From CAVRUD01 sp963849635 (lineage in GTDB: Bacteria; Chloroflexota; Chloroflexia; Thermomicrobiales; UBA6265), in NCBI GenBank assembly GCA_963849635.1, contig CAWKIA010000003.1:1-64000 (forward strand): a DNA stretch of 64,000 bases. Direction: 5' to 3'. The notes under the pieces were generated by a model. It saw nothing but the letters and a program-made list of their open reading frames with translations, had not been told where the DNA came from and searched no databases. Made by a program: the position numbers and the translations under genes. Shown one piece after another: positions 48,364 through 56,710 of the stretch. Numbering within the stretch: the first letter of the stretch is position 1; the number at the start of each line of letters is the position of its first letter.

Positions 48364-48393
48364 TTGACGCCTCTTCGCAGGCGATGCGATAAT
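48364..48393 (+). promoter_or_regulatory. Sigma-70 promoter of the rpsP operon
   Basis: TTGACG (48364-48369), 18-base spacer, GATAAT (48388-48393). Start expected near 48400, giving a leader of about 178 bases before rpsP. The -35 begins at the first base after the IS target duplication, so the promoter core was just spared by the insertion. Confidence 0.75.
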
Positions 48394-48577
48394 CGCCGAT
48401 CTATGCCAGCGACGCGCTCGGCACCGCTTTGGGTTGCGCCCGTTTTAAGGGCCGGTCAGGCGAACCGAGCAGCGGGTGGTGGCCGCGGACCGTACGTGGC
48501 GGTCCTGATGGGGATAACTGGCACTGTGGGTGGATGCTACTGCCCAGGTGCCTTGGTATCGCGATAAGGGAGTCTCT

Positions 48578-48901
48578 GTGATCAAGCTTCGTCTCAAGCG
48601 AATGGGCGCCAAGAAACGCCCCAGCTACCGAATTGTCGCCACTGAGAGTCGTTCACCACGCGACGGCCGGTTCATCGAGTCGGTCGGCCTCTACGACCCG
48701 CTCACCGATCCTTCCACTGTCCGCATCAACGCCGAACGCGCCCGCCACTGGCTCAGCGTCGGCGCACAGCCGTCCGACACGGTCAAGTACCTGCTGACCC
48801 GTGAGGGTGTGCTCGATGCCAACGGCAAACTGGCCCCTGCCGAGCAGGTTGCCGCCGCGCCGGCCGCCGCCGAGCCTGTCGAAGCTGAAGCAACTGCCTA
48901 G
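48578..48901 (+). CDS. rpsP: 30S ribosomal protein S16
   Basis: 107 residues from GTG 48578, preceded by AAGGGAG. Signature VIKLRLKRMGAKKRPSYRIV, SPRDGRFIESVGLYDPLTDP, and VRINAERARHWLSVGAQPSD are textbook S16. The tail after residue 80 is Ala/Glu-rich (EQVAAAPAAAEPVEAEATA), a common disordered extension. First gene of the conserved rpsP-khpA-rimM operon. Confidence 0.97.
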   Translation: MIKLRLKRMGAKKRPSYRIVATESRSPRDGRFIESVGLYDPLTDPSTVRINAERARHWLSVGAQPSDTVKYLLTREGVLDANGKLAPAEQVAAAPAAAEPVEAEATA

Positions 48902-48948
48902 TTTGTGCGAGTTTGGTGGCAATACCGGGCTCTACACCTGGGGTGACG

Positions 48949-49356
48949 ATGACTGACCCGTACTCCCCGGCGGAACCTTCCGACGATTCCGACGATTTGG
49001 AAGACCGTGACGAACTGAACGGCGAGGCAAGCGACGTCGCCTATGAGGCCGACGACGCTGACTATGGCGACGACGAACCGGCGGACCCTGCGTTTGGCAA
49101 CGCGGTCGACACGACCGGCGACGATCTCCGGGATCTGGTCCATTTCGTTGCCAGCAGCCTGGTTGATCGGCCGGAGGACGTCGAGGTCCATGCGGCCCAG
49201 CGCGGTCAGTCGGTTCACCTCACGCTGGTGGTGCCGGAGGACGAGCTGGGCAGGGTGATCGGGCGCCAGGGGCGGATAGCGCGGGCAATTCGAACCGTCA
49301 CCATGATCGCGGGTTCGCGGCAGAACGTCCGGGCCAGTCTCGACATCGAAGGATAA
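48949..49356 (+). CDS. khpA: KH-domain RNA-binding protein
   Basis: 135 residues from ATG 48949. The C-terminal 80 residues are the KhpA KH fold: LRDLVHFVASSLVDRPEDVE, VHLTLVVPEDELGRVIGRQG with the GxxG loop (GRQG), RIARAIRTVTMIAGSRQNVR. The first 50 residues are strongly acidic (SDDSDDLEDRDELNGEASDV, YEADDADYGDDEPAD), unusual since KhpA is normally about 80 residues. Position between rpsP and rimM is conserved in Gram-positives and Chloroflexota. It binds RNA together with KhpB in species where it is studied. Confidence 0.93.
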   Translation: MTDPYSPAEPSDDSDDLEDRDELNGEASDVAYEADDADYGDDEPADPAFGNAVDTTGDDLRDLVHFVASSLVDRPEDVEVHAAQRGQSVHLTLVVPEDELGRVIGRQGRIARAIRTVTMIAGSRQNVRASLDIEG

Positions 49357-49790
49357 CGACGCTATTCACGACGTGAACTCGGAAGGTACGCCTTCCACGC
49401 CAGCGGGCCAATCAGATCAGGACGGCACGTCCACCTCACCGAACACCACACAACCCCGACGCCGAGCGGGCCGGAGACCGACGTCTCCGGCCCGTTCAGC
49501 ACGCCAGGTGCGTGAAGGGCTGGCACCGCCCGGCGGAATCGCCGCTGCTTCCGACGTACCTGCCAATACGGGTGAGAGCGTCTCCCTGCCGCTCGGGACT
49601 CAAAGTCCCGAGCGACCTCACGGAAGTCCCTCCGGGACCCAGGGCGTGGCGGACAAGGACTCCAGAGGGCGCGCTCAAGCACTGCCAGTGAGGAAGCGAC
49701 CGGAACCGAAGCAGTCCTCTGAATCCGGTCCTCACCGCCTGATCAAGAACCGCCGGGCCGGACCCGAGCACACCAATCGAGGAGGTCTGG
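49357..49790. repeat. Gap between khpA and rimM with two strong hairpins
   Basis: CGGGCCGGAGAC (49467-49478) pairs perfectly with GTCTCCGGCCCG (49483-49494), and GCTCGGGACT (49591-49600) with AGTCCCGAGC (49604-49613). A long open frame (49373-49834, Arg/Pro/Ser-rich) covers the gap but its composition follows the hairpins, so I regard it as non-coding. The hairpins may attenuate or process the operon transcript. Confidence 0.55.
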
Positions 49791-50285
49791 CTGACCGTCG
49801 GCGTCTTTATCGGCATACACGGCGTTCGTGGTGACGCGAAGATGCGGCTACTGACCGACGACCCCGAGCACCTGACGACAGTCAAGCGCCTCTACCTTGA
49901 CGATGAGCCGATGGCGCGCCGGGTGCAGGGCATCCGCCTCCACGCCGGGAACGCCCTGGTCAAATTCCAGGGGATCGACAGCCCAGATGCGGCGCGGACG
50001 CTGCAGGGCAAGACGGCCAGGATCGCCGGATCCGATGCCCGGCCTCTGGAGGAGGGCGAGTTCCGGCTCTATCAGTTGATCGGGCTCGAAGTCGTCGATG
50101 AAGGCGGCACCAAGATCGGGACCGTGACCGATCTGATAGAGACCGGGGCGAACGATGTCTTCATCATCGAACCGGGCAACAGTTCGGCGGACGTCTTGCT
50201 GCCGTACCACGAGAGCGTGGTCCTCCACATCGATCCAGATGCGGGGCGAATGACCGTCCGACTTCCCACCTACTACGGCGAGTAA
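49791..50285 (+). CDS. rimM: Ribosome maturation factor RimM, probable CTG start
   Basis: Assists 30S assembly by binding S19. The conserved start of RimM (TVGVFIGIHGVRGDAKMRLL) is preceded in frame by a stop at 49740 and has no ATG/GTG/TTG. CTG at 49791 lies five bases after a perfect GAGGAGG (49779-49785) and gives 164 residues, near the family norm. Body: TTVKRLYLDDEPMARRVQGI, VKFQGIDSPDAARTLQGKTA, and the PRC-barrel FRLYQLIGLEVVDEGGTKIG, DVFIIEPGNSSADVLLPYHE. The first ATG (49842) would delete the first strand. Confidence 0.88.
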   Translation: MTVGVFIGIHGVRGDAKMRLLTDDPEHLTTVKRLYLDDEPMARRVQGIRLHAGNALVKFQGIDSPDAARTLQGKTARIAGSDARPLEEGEFRLYQLIGLEVVDEGGTKIGTVTDLIETGANDVFIIEPGNSSADVLLPYHESVVLHIDPDAGRMTVRLPTYYGE

Positions 50286-50630
50286 TGCGCGGAGACCTTC
50301 ATTCCGCTGCCGGTCTTCGGGCTGGTTTCGGTGGGAACGCTCTTTTTGGACTGACCTTCACTCAGCGGGACCGAGTCCACGGGCTGGGCGGTATCAGGTT
50401 TATGTGATGCTGATGGTGACCGCTGGCACCAGCGGGCGGCGAGGTCAAATGCCGTCAGTATCCCGCTCGATTCGCTCATCTTCACTGCGACCGCATTCGC
50501 CGGGGCGCTTTCAGTCAAGACAATCGTCGAGATCGTCTGGGGCGATATCGTGGCGAAGGCCGCCGTGGGCACGCTCGCGGCACCGTGGCACAGTCCAAAG
50601 CTTTGGCAGCGACGCTCGAAACACCCTGAT
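50285..50630 (+). pseudogene. VUT family (queuosine-precursor transporter-like) remnant
   Basis: Fragments in three frames: ETFIPLPVFGLVSVGTLF (from about 50291), GLTFTQRDRVHGLG, YQVYVMLMVTAGTS, then SIPLDSLIFTATAFAGALSV and VEIVWGDIVAKAAVGTLAAP. The order resembles the DUF165/YhhQ membrane family, with the middle third missing. The ATG at 50285 shares a base with the rimM stop (TAATG), so it was once coupled. Deletion plus several shifts means real decay is likely. Family assignment is tentative. Confidence 0.5.
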
Positions 50631-50654
50631 CGGCAACCTCAATCACCGCGTTTC

Positions 50655-50684
50655 GGGCCGGCAACGCTTGCCGGCCCGTCTTTT
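50655..50684 (+). terminator. Intrinsic terminator of the rpsP operon
   Basis: GGGCCGGCAA (50655-50664) pairs perfectly with TTGCCGGCCC (50668-50677) around CGC, followed by GTCTTTT. Marks the end of rpsP-khpA-rimM and the VUT remnant. Confidence 0.88.
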
Positions 50685-50908
50685 CGCCGGTTGGGCAGGT
50701 CGCACGTATCCACATGAGTGCATGGGATCAACGCCCGAAAAACTCCCAGGAAACTCCAAGCTAATTCCTGAGTGCAGGTTCAGGTTGAACCCGTATTGTC
50801 ATGTTCGAGGTGATGAGATCGCCTTCGGAGCGGACGAAACCCCGGCGGGCTGGGTCGGGGATCGTCCCCTCCGAGTCGGGTCAAAAGATCCAGAGGAGTT
50901 GGTTGAAC

Positions 50909-51118
50909 ATGCAGCGATCGCGCCGTAGACGGCTACGAACGGTGGTGGCCGTAGTCATTCTCGTGCCGCTGATGTTCATCGGAGGGTTCGCCTTCTACGT
51001 GGCGAGCGAGGCCGGTGAATTGCCATGGCAGGAGGATCCGACGGCGATTCCGGTCGTGCCCTTCGGAGGGTTGACCAGCGATGGACAGCCGGTGCCGACG
51101 GAAACTCCGACCCCCTAG
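50909..51118 (+). CDS. Small single-pass membrane protein
   Basis: 69 residues from ATG 50909, with GAGGAG at 50893-50898. Basic N-terminus (MQRSRRRRLR), one hydrophobic segment (TVVAVVILVPLMFIGGFAFY), then a short Pro/Thr-rich outside tail ending PTETPTP. Ends 78 bases before the YceI gene and probably shares its transcript. Function unknown. Confidence 0.75.
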   Translation: MQRSRRRRLRTVVAVVILVPLMFIGGFAFYVASEAGELPWQEDPTAIPVVPFGGLTSDGQPVPTETPTP

Positions 51119-51196
51119 TTAGGCGGGGAGAATCCCCGAAAGAGTCGCGAACCGGTGGCTGGCCGGTCGACAAACGACAAGACGAGGAGTTTCAAA

Positions 51197-51922
51197 ATGA
51201 AGTTGGGATCGAACTGGAAGCATGCGGGACTTCCCTGGCTGATGGGGCTGGCTGGCGCGGTCGTCACGCTTACGATGATTTTCAGCATGAGCCGCGGTGG
51301 GACGGCGATGGCGCAGGAGGATGACTCCACGGCCGAGGCGCCGACCGGGGACATCGGTGTCGCGGTGATCGAAGACATGCCGGATGGAGCCGTCACGTAC
51401 ACCGTAGCGAGCGAAGAGTCCCAGGCTTCCTACAGTGTCGAGGAGGAGCTCGCTGGTAAAGGGGATGTGACCGCGGTTGGCACGACGAAATCGATCATTG
51501 GCGAGATCGTGCTCGATGCTGACGGGAATCCACTGGCTGGGTCCCGGATCGATATCGACCTGCGCACGCTTCAGACCGACGAGACCCGGCGCGACAACTA
51601 CTTGCGCACGAATTCCCTCGAATCGGATACCTACCCATTGGCGACCTTCATTCTGACCGGCATTGAGAACTGGGAAGGTTCCCTTGCTGACGGCGACTCT
51701 GTGACGTTCGATATGGTCGGCAATCTGACCGTCCACGGCGTCACCCGAGAAGTTTCCTGGGAGTCCACCGCGGCGCTGGCCGATGATGTTCTGACTGGCA
51801 CGGCGACCGTCGAGATCGAAATGGGCGATTTTGATATCGAGACGCCGTCGGTTGGCTTCTTGCTCGGTATCGATGAGACCGTCAAGCTTGACCTGGCGAT
51901 CACGGCGAACGTCGGAGACTAG
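51197..51922 (+). CDS. YceI family lipocalin-like exported protein
   Basis: 241 residues from ATG 51197, with GAGGAG upstream. N-terminal signal/anchor (WLMGLAGAVVTLTMIFSMSR, GGTAMAQ). YceI domain: VTYTVASEESQASYSVEEEL, SIIGEIVLDADGNPLAGSRI, DIDLRTLQTDETRRDNYLRT, NSLESDTYPLATFILTGIEN, FDMVGNLTVHGVTREVSWES. The pattern R-R-D-x-x-L and T-V-H-G-V-T is diagnostic. Binds isoprenoid or fatty-chain lipids in known members. The inverted pair at 51981-52015 (CCCCCTTCTCC with GGGGAAGGGGG) may end the transcript. Confidence 0.93.
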   Translation: MKLGSNWKHAGLPWLMGLAGAVVTLTMIFSMSRGGTAMAQEDDSTAEAPTGDIGVAVIEDMPDGAVTYTVASEESQASYSVEEELAGKGDVTAVGTTKSIIGEIVLDADGNPLAGSRIDIDLRTLQTDETRRDNYLRTNSLESDTYPLATFILTGIENWEGSLADGDSVTFDMVGNLTVHGVTREVSWESTAALADDVLTGTATVEIEMGDFDIETPSVGFLLGIDETVKLDLAITANVGD

Positions 51923-52107
51923 GCACGCTCCGGGCCACACTGGACGCATCAACCGTCCTGTAGCCCGGCGCGACAAACGCCACCCCCTTCTCCTGGATTC
52001 TCCGGGGAAGGGGGTAGGCGTGAACTGAAAAAGTGACCGTTGGCACGTCGAACAATGCCGGGGGCGACCAAGCGAGGGAAGCCTCCGTTGAGAAAGTGAA
52101 TCGTACG

Positions 52108-52902
52108 ATGGCCGGGCGGACGCAGCGTGATGAAACTATCTTGATCGTCGAAGACGAAGAGCCGATCCGCGATCTGGTCGCGACCGCATTGCGGTTCACC
52201 GGTTTTACTGTTGAGACGACGGCAACCGGCATAGATGCATTGGCGCTGGCGCGTAGCCTCCGGCCCGATCTGATGGTGCTGGATGTGAACCTGCCGGATG
52301 TGGACGGCTTTGAAGTGTGCCGGCGCTTACGCGCCGATCGCTACGATGTCCCGGTCGTCTTCATGACCGCTCGCGACGACCCCGCCGATCTTCGGGCGGG
52401 GTTTACGCGTGGCGGCGATGACTACGTCACCAAGCCGTTTAGCCTGGAAGAGCTGATACTGAGGATCGAAGCTGTATTGCGCCGCAGCCGCGGAGCGGTC
52501 GTCGAGTCGACGCGGCTGGTCAGCGGCGAGATCGTGCTCGATCAGGAGACCTATCGGGTCTGGCGTAGCGGGAGCGAGGTCCAGCTCTCGCCAACCGAGT
52601 TTCGCCTGTTGCGCTACCTGCTGCTGAACCGGGATCGGGTGGTTTCCAAGCCGCAGATCGTCGACCACGTATGGGACTACGAGTTCGGCGGCGACCCGGC
52701 CACCGTAGAGACCTACATCAGTTACCTCCGCCGCAAACTCGATGACCGGGACGCCCAAATCATCCAAACAGTGCGCGGCTTCGGCTATTCGCTACGGACG
52801 CCGGACAATGGCCTGGCGCCTTTAATCGAACATCGATCGATGTGTGACCACCGCTCTGGGAGGGGCCCGCGGGTTGTGGTCGCAAAGGGGACGGACCGGT
52901 GA
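52108..52902 (+). CDS. OmpR/PhoB family response regulator
   Basis: 264 residues from ATG 52108; a GTG at 52033 is in frame. Receiver: acidic pair ILIVEDEEPIRDLVATALRF, phospho-acceptor Asp in LMVLDVNLPDVDGFEVCRRL, Thr in VVFMTARDDPADLRAGFTRG, Lys in YVTKPFSLEELILRIEAVLR. Effector winged helix: SEVQLSPTEFRLLRYLLLNR, HVWDYEFGGDPATVETYISY, LRRKLDDRDAQIIQTVRGFG. The C-terminal 35 residues (from SLRTPDNG) are an unrelated tail. Overlaps the kinase start by four bases (GTGA). Confidence 0.95.
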   Translation: MAGRTQRDETILIVEDEEPIRDLVATALRFTGFTVETTATGIDALALARSLRPDLMVLDVNLPDVDGFEVCRRLRADRYDVPVVFMTARDDPADLRAGFTRGGDDYVTKPFSLEELILRIEAVLRRSRGAVVESTRLVSGEIVLDQETYRVWRSGSEVQLSPTEFRLLRYLLLNRDRVVSKPQIVDHVWDYEFGGDPATVETYISYLRRKLDDRDAQIIQTVRGFGYSLRTPDNGLAPLIEHRSMCDHRSGRGPRVVVAKGTDR

Positions 52903-54311
52903 GCATCCGGGCGCGGTTAGCAATTGGGGTAGCACTGCTGCTGGCGGTGGCGTTTGCCCTGTTTGGCACCTTCCTGGTGCGCTCGACCCGGGCTACCCTG
53001 CTCGATCAGGTCGACGATCGCCTGGTTGAGGTGTCGTACAACGCCGTGCAGCGGAAAGGCCCGAGCTACGGCGGCCCTCGGTTTGCATTCATGCAAGAGT
53101 ATGAGGATCAGGACTCTGGTCCTCGGTCAGTCGCGGAATACGTGTACAACCAGGAAGGACTATGCACTCGGCATGATCCGGCCGGCTACTCCGATAATCC
53201 GGATCCAGACCCAGCATTTCCGGCGTTCCCTAGCCCAGAAGCCGACGAACTGGTGGGAGAGATCGTGACGATGTCGGCGGTCGATGACTCGATCGACTAC
53301 CGCGTCCTGATCAAAAAGTCCGACGACAACTATGTCGCTGTCGCCGCGCCCCTCGACGAGGTCGATCAAGCGGTCTCGCGGGTGGTGCGTACGGTGTCGT
53401 TCGGGGGAGTTGGGGTCCTGGCGATTTCGGCGGTGGCGTCGTGGGTCCTGATCCGGCGCGGGTTCCGGCCGGTAGACCAGATGGTGGACACCGCGGCGGC
53501 CATTGCCGGTGGGGACCTGAGCCGCCGGGTGCCGGATGGCGACCGGCGCACCGAGTTGGGTCGGCTGGGCGAGGCCCTGAATGAGATGCTCGGCCAGATC
53601 GAGCAGGGCGTCGCGGCCAGAGCCGCCAACGAGGAGCGGCTGCGCCGGTTTGTCGCGGACGCCGCCCATGAGCTGCGGACGCCGTTGACGTCCGTCCGGG
53701 GTTACGCCGAGCTTTACCGGCAGGGAGCCCTGACGGACGATGCCGCGCTGACGAAAGCGATGGGACGGATTGAAGCCGAAGGGGGCCGCATGGCCCGGCT
53801 CGTCGATGACCTTCTCTTGCTGGCCCGCCTAGACCGGCAGGTTCCGCTTGAGATGGGACCGGTTGACCTGGGAGGACTTGCCCAGGAGGCCGTCGAGGAC
53901 TTCCAGATCACCGCGCCTGATCACCCGGTTGATCTTCAGGTCGATGAGTCAGTGATTGTCGCCGGGGACAAGGTGCGTCTGCGGCAGGTCATCGACAACT
54001 TGTTGACCAATGTGGGTGTACACACACTGGCGGGTACAGCCGTCCACGTCCGGGTACGTCGGGATGGCTCGCTTGCCGAACTGACCGTCGCGGACGAGGG
54101 TTCAGGTATCCCCGAGGAGAATCGAGCGCACGTGTTCGAGCGTTTCTGGCGGGGTGACCCGTCCCGGGTGCGCAAGACCGGTGGGACCGGACTGGGTCTG
54201 GCGATCGTCTCGTCGCTGGCGCAGGCCCATGGCGGTAGCGTCGCGCTGACAAATGGAATTGGAACAGGGGCAACGTTTGCTGTCCGCATTCCGATTCATC
54301 ACGATGACTAA
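52899..54311 (+). CDS. Sensor histidine kinase
   Basis: 470 residues, GTG 52899 overlapping the regulator stop. TM1 RLAIGVALLLAVAFALFGTF, an extracytoplasmic sensor of about 130 residues (Pro/Asp-rich SDNPDPDPAFPAFPSPEADE), TM2 VSFGGVGVLAISAVASWVLI, HAMP about 190-240 (RRGFRPVDQMVDTAAAIAGG), phospho-His box VADAAHELRTPLTSVRGYAE, N box RLRQVIDNLLTNVGVHTLAG, G boxes LTVADEGSGIPEENRAHVFE, GGTGLGLAIVSSLAQAHGGS. Trans-acting partner of the adjacent regulator; signal unknown. Confidence 0.95.
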   Translation: MSIRARLAIGVALLLAVAFALFGTFLVRSTRATLLDQVDDRLVEVSYNAVQRKGPSYGGPRFAFMQEYEDQDSGPRSVAEYVYNQEGLCTRHDPAGYSDNPDPDPAFPAFPSPEADELVGEIVTMSAVDDSIDYRVLIKKSDDNYVAVAAPLDEVDQAVSRVVRTVSFGGVGVLAISAVASWVLIRRGFRPVDQMVDTAAAIAGGDLSRRVPDGDRRTELGRLGEALNEMLGQIEQGVAARAANEERLRRFVADAAHELRTPLTSVRGYAELYRQGALTDDAALTKAMGRIEAEGGRMARLVDDLLLLARLDRQVPLEMGPVDLGGLAQEAVEDFQITAPDHPVDLQVDESVIVAGDKVRLRQVIDNLLTNVGVHTLAGTAVHVRVRRDGSLAELTVADEGSGIPEENRAHVFERFWRGDPSRVRKTGGTGLGLAIVSSLAQAHGGSVALTNGIGTGATFAVRIPIHHDD

Positions 54312-54322
54312 CAATGAGGTGG

Positions 54323-55129
54323 CTATTCGACGTTTCCCAGATGCTCCAGCAGGCGCAGGGTCAAGGCCGCGGCCCGCTTGCCAACCTCCTCGGTGGGGAA
54401 GTCGGTGAAGCCGCCTGCGATATCGGTGCTGGCGTGGAATTCATTGTTGGAGAGGTCCTTGATCGTCAAGAACGGGATCTCATGGAAGCGGCTGACCTGA
54501 GCGATGGCGGCGGCTTCCATGTCCTCGCACAGTGTGCCGTGGCGGTCGTGGAGGACATCGAGCCGGGGAATGTGTTGCGTCCAGATGTCGGCCGATGCTA
54601 CGGGACCTTCGTGTACCTTTGGCGCCCGTGGGGGAACGCTGGCCGGCCAGAATGCCTCGGGCCAGGGCTCCGGTGTCCAGCCTTCGGCGGCGGCACGGGC
54701 CGCCGCGAGTAGCGAAGGATCAGTATCGAGCACGGTTGGATGCCACGACTCGCCGCCAACGTCGCTGCCTCTGGCCTCGAAGAATTCCGTGCCGTCGGCC
54801 AAGATGTGCAGCTTGTTGTGGTGGACCGTTTGGGTGCCGATCACGACATCGCCGGCGAGGATGTCGCGACGGTGGGCGCCGGTGCAGCCGAAGTTGATGA
54901 CCGCTTGAGGTTGGTGCGTGTTGATGAGTCGTTCCGTTCCGGCGGCCGCGTTGACCATGCCCATCCCCGAGCGAACCATCACGATCGGGACACCGTTGAC
55001 CGTGGCGAAAGAGTCCAGCCAGGGTCCGTCCTGGATGGTGCCTTCGATGGTGACGTGCTCGAGCAGGTGGCGCAGTTCGGCCTGCATTGCGACGACGATG
55101 CCGATTGGGTTCGCTCGGGTTTGGCTCAT
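54323..55129 (-). CDS. mtnN: 5'-methylthioadenosine/S-adenosylhomocysteine nucleosidase family protein
   Basis: 268 residues, ATG 55129 (MSQTRANPIGIVVAMQAELR). PNP/UDP-phosphorylase fold: IVMVRSGMGMVNAAAGTERL, INFGCTGAHRRDILAGDVVI, and the substrate-binding Glu-Met-Glu variant CEDMEAAAIAQVSRFHEIPF, with the catalytic Asp region FLTIKDLSNNEFHA. Length exceeds the usual 230 by an insertion around residues 130-170 (EGWTPEPWPEAFWPASVPPR). Cleaves adenine from MTA/SAH or a related nucleoside; the insertion may alter specificity. Convergent with the kinase gene, 11 bases apart. Confidence 0.82.
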   Translation of the reverse strand: MSQTRANPIGIVVAMQAELRHLLEHVTIEGTIQDGPWLDSFATVNGVPIVMVRSGMGMVNAAAGTERLINTHQPQAVINFGCTGAHRRDILAGDVVIGTQTVHHNKLHILADGTEFFEARGSDVGGESWHPTVLDTDPSLLAAARAAAEGWTPEPWPEAFWPASVPPRAPKVHEGPVASADIWTQHIPRLDVLHDRHGTLCEDMEAAAIAQVSRFHEIPFLTIKDLSNNEFHASTDIAGGFTDFPTEEVGKRAAALTLRLLEHLGNVE

Positions 55130-55171
55130 GCGATCATGCCTCCTGTGCGGGCAAATGGAGCGTGGTGAGGC

Positions 55172-55546
55172 CTACGTCAGCATCGACACGGCGATGCTGA
55201 CACCGAGCACCGCCAGGACGAAGAAGCTCACCATCGTGTAGCGGCGGTCGGCGATGCGGGAGAACCCGAGCGCGATCGCGATCACCGCGGCGACTGGCGT
55301 CAGGACCATTGCGACGATGGCGAGGTCGACCAGGGCGCTGCTCTCGCCATCAAACAGGTTGGCGACGATGTCCGGGATGGGCTCGGCCTTTTCGGAGAGA
55401 TCGTCGTCCTGGATTGCCGCCAGCAGCAGGCCGGCGGCGAGAAGCGTCGCGGCGATCCTGAAGCCCCAGGTCAGGACCAGACCCGCCGAACGATAGATGG
55501 GGTCGAGGTTCGACTGGTCGCGAGTGTCTGTATTCTGATCGATCAT
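55172..55546 (-). CDS. DUF1634 membrane protein
   Basis: 124 residues from ATG 55546, which overlaps the TSUP stop (ATGA). Three hydrophobic segments: GLVLTWGFRIAATLLAAGLL, ALVDLAIVAMVLTPVAAVIA, YTMVSFFVLAVLGVSIAVSM. The sequence YRSAGLVLTWGFRIA and LTPVAAVIAIALGFSRIADR are typical of DUF1634, which almost always follows a TSUP permease. Probably an accessory subunit of that permease. Confidence 0.87.
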   Translation of the reverse strand: MIDQNTDTRDQSNLDPIYRSAGLVLTWGFRIAATLLAAGLLLAAIQDDDLSEKAEPIPDIVANLFDGESSALVDLAIVAMVLTPVAAVIAIALGFSRIADRRYTMVSFFVLAVLGVSIAVSMLT

Positions 55547-56388
55547 CGTTGGCCCGGGAGAGTGATCCCAACCGCCTTGAGGAGGAGGGAGACGCCAAGG
55601 TAAAGGAGGACAATGACGAAGATCGAGGCGAGGTTTTGAGTGCGGATCCGGCGAGTCAGTCGGGAACCGATCTGCGCCCCCACAAAGATGCCGATCATGG
55701 CGGGTACGACCACCGTCGGGTCGATCTTGCCGTCGGCGTAGTAGACCGACGCTGTCGCGACCGAGGTGATCCCGACCATGAAGGAGCTGGTTCCGGCCGC
55801 GGCCTTGATCGGGATGCGCATCAAGATATTCATCGCCGGGACTTGGATGACGCCACCGCCGACACCGAGCATGCCGGAGAGGGTGCCGGCCAGGCCGCTG
55901 ATCCCAAGACCGACCTTGATCCGCTGCGGAACGTAGGAAACCGTCTTCTTGGTTGCCGGATCGTTGTAGGTTGCGCCGAGCTGCATCGGGTCGCTGCCGA
56001 GTTCGGGCGAGGCCGGCACGGCGCCCCGGCTGCGCAGCATCGAGAGGGCCGCGTAGACCAGCATCAGTCCGAAGACGGCGTTGATAAACCCGGGATTGGC
56101 GTAGACGCTGATCACCGCCCCGATGATTGCGCCCACCGCCGTTGTACTTTGGAGTAGCATCGCCAGTCGGAGGTTGGTAAACCGGCCACGGAGGTGGATG
56201 GTGCTCCCGACCACCGAATTGGTTACGACCGCGACCGCGCTGGCGCCGATCGCGAGTTTCTGGTCGATATCGAAGAAGAGCGTCAGGATCGGCACCAGGA
56301 AAACGCCGCCACCAAGCCCCAGCATCGAACCCAGCACCGCCGCTCCAGCGGCGACACTTCCAATCTCTATCGAGCGAACTAGATCCAA
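55543..56388 (-). CDS. TSUP family (TauE/SafE) anion permease
   Basis: 281 residues from ATG 56388. Two homologous halves each begin with a glycine loop: GSMLGLGGGVFLVPILTLFF and LSGMLGVGGGVIQVPAMNIL. Also VGSTIHLRGRFTNLRLAMLL and AAAGTSSFMVGITSVATASV. Eight or so membrane helices. Members export sulfite or sulfoacetate, or take up sulfonates or thiosulfate. Translationally coupled to DUF1634. Confidence 0.92.
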   Translation of the reverse strand: MDLVRSIEIGSVAAGAAVLGSMLGLGGGVFLVPILTLFFDIDQKLAIGASAVAVVTNSVVGSTIHLRGRFTNLRLAMLLQSTTAVGAIIGAVISVYANPGFINAVFGLMLVYAALSMLRSRGAVPASPELGSDPMQLGATYNDPATKKTVSYVPQRIKVGLGISGLAGTLSGMLGVGGGVIQVPAMNILMRIPIKAAAGTSSFMVGITSVATASVYYADGKIDPTVVVPAMIGIFVGAQIGSRLTRRIRTQNLASIFVIVLLYLGVSLLLKAVGITLPGQR

Positions 56389-56710
56389 CTCTGTTGCCTC
56401 CCCCAGTAGCTTCGCATGGTCCGGGAATTGTGGCCAGAGTGGATTCGCGATCCACGTGAATTACTTGGCGTGCTTGAATGGAGTGGTGCGTTCTACCGGC
56501 GGATGGCGGCGCATGCCGACAGTCACCGTCACTGGGTACTCAAGGGGCACCTGGCGGCCTACGGTCTGGCGCGGTGACCGGAGAGCCACCTGGACGCCGG
56601 CCTCTGGCGGCACTGCGGCCAAGTTGACTCCGCCCCGCGTCTTGACTTGATATGAGGAGCTCCCAGCGGTGCAGTGGCCGCGACAACAGCATATTCGGAA
56701 GGCGACGGAC
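56389..56710. other. Divergent intergenic region
   Basis: Separates the TSUP operon from the cysteine-rich protein gene. I see no convincing promoter or gene; short frames here lack ribosome sites. Confidence 0.4.

Noticed and set aside
49373..49834. Arg/Pro-rich 153-residue frame between khpA and rimM
   Set aside because: Contains two perfect non-coding-type hairpins, no ribosome site, no recognisable family; could only be a RimM extension if a frameshift were assumed.
55172..56455. 427-residue minus-strand frame across the TSUP gene
   Set aside because: Only its last 124 codons (DUF1634) are real; the upstream part is an out-of-frame reading of the TSUP gene.
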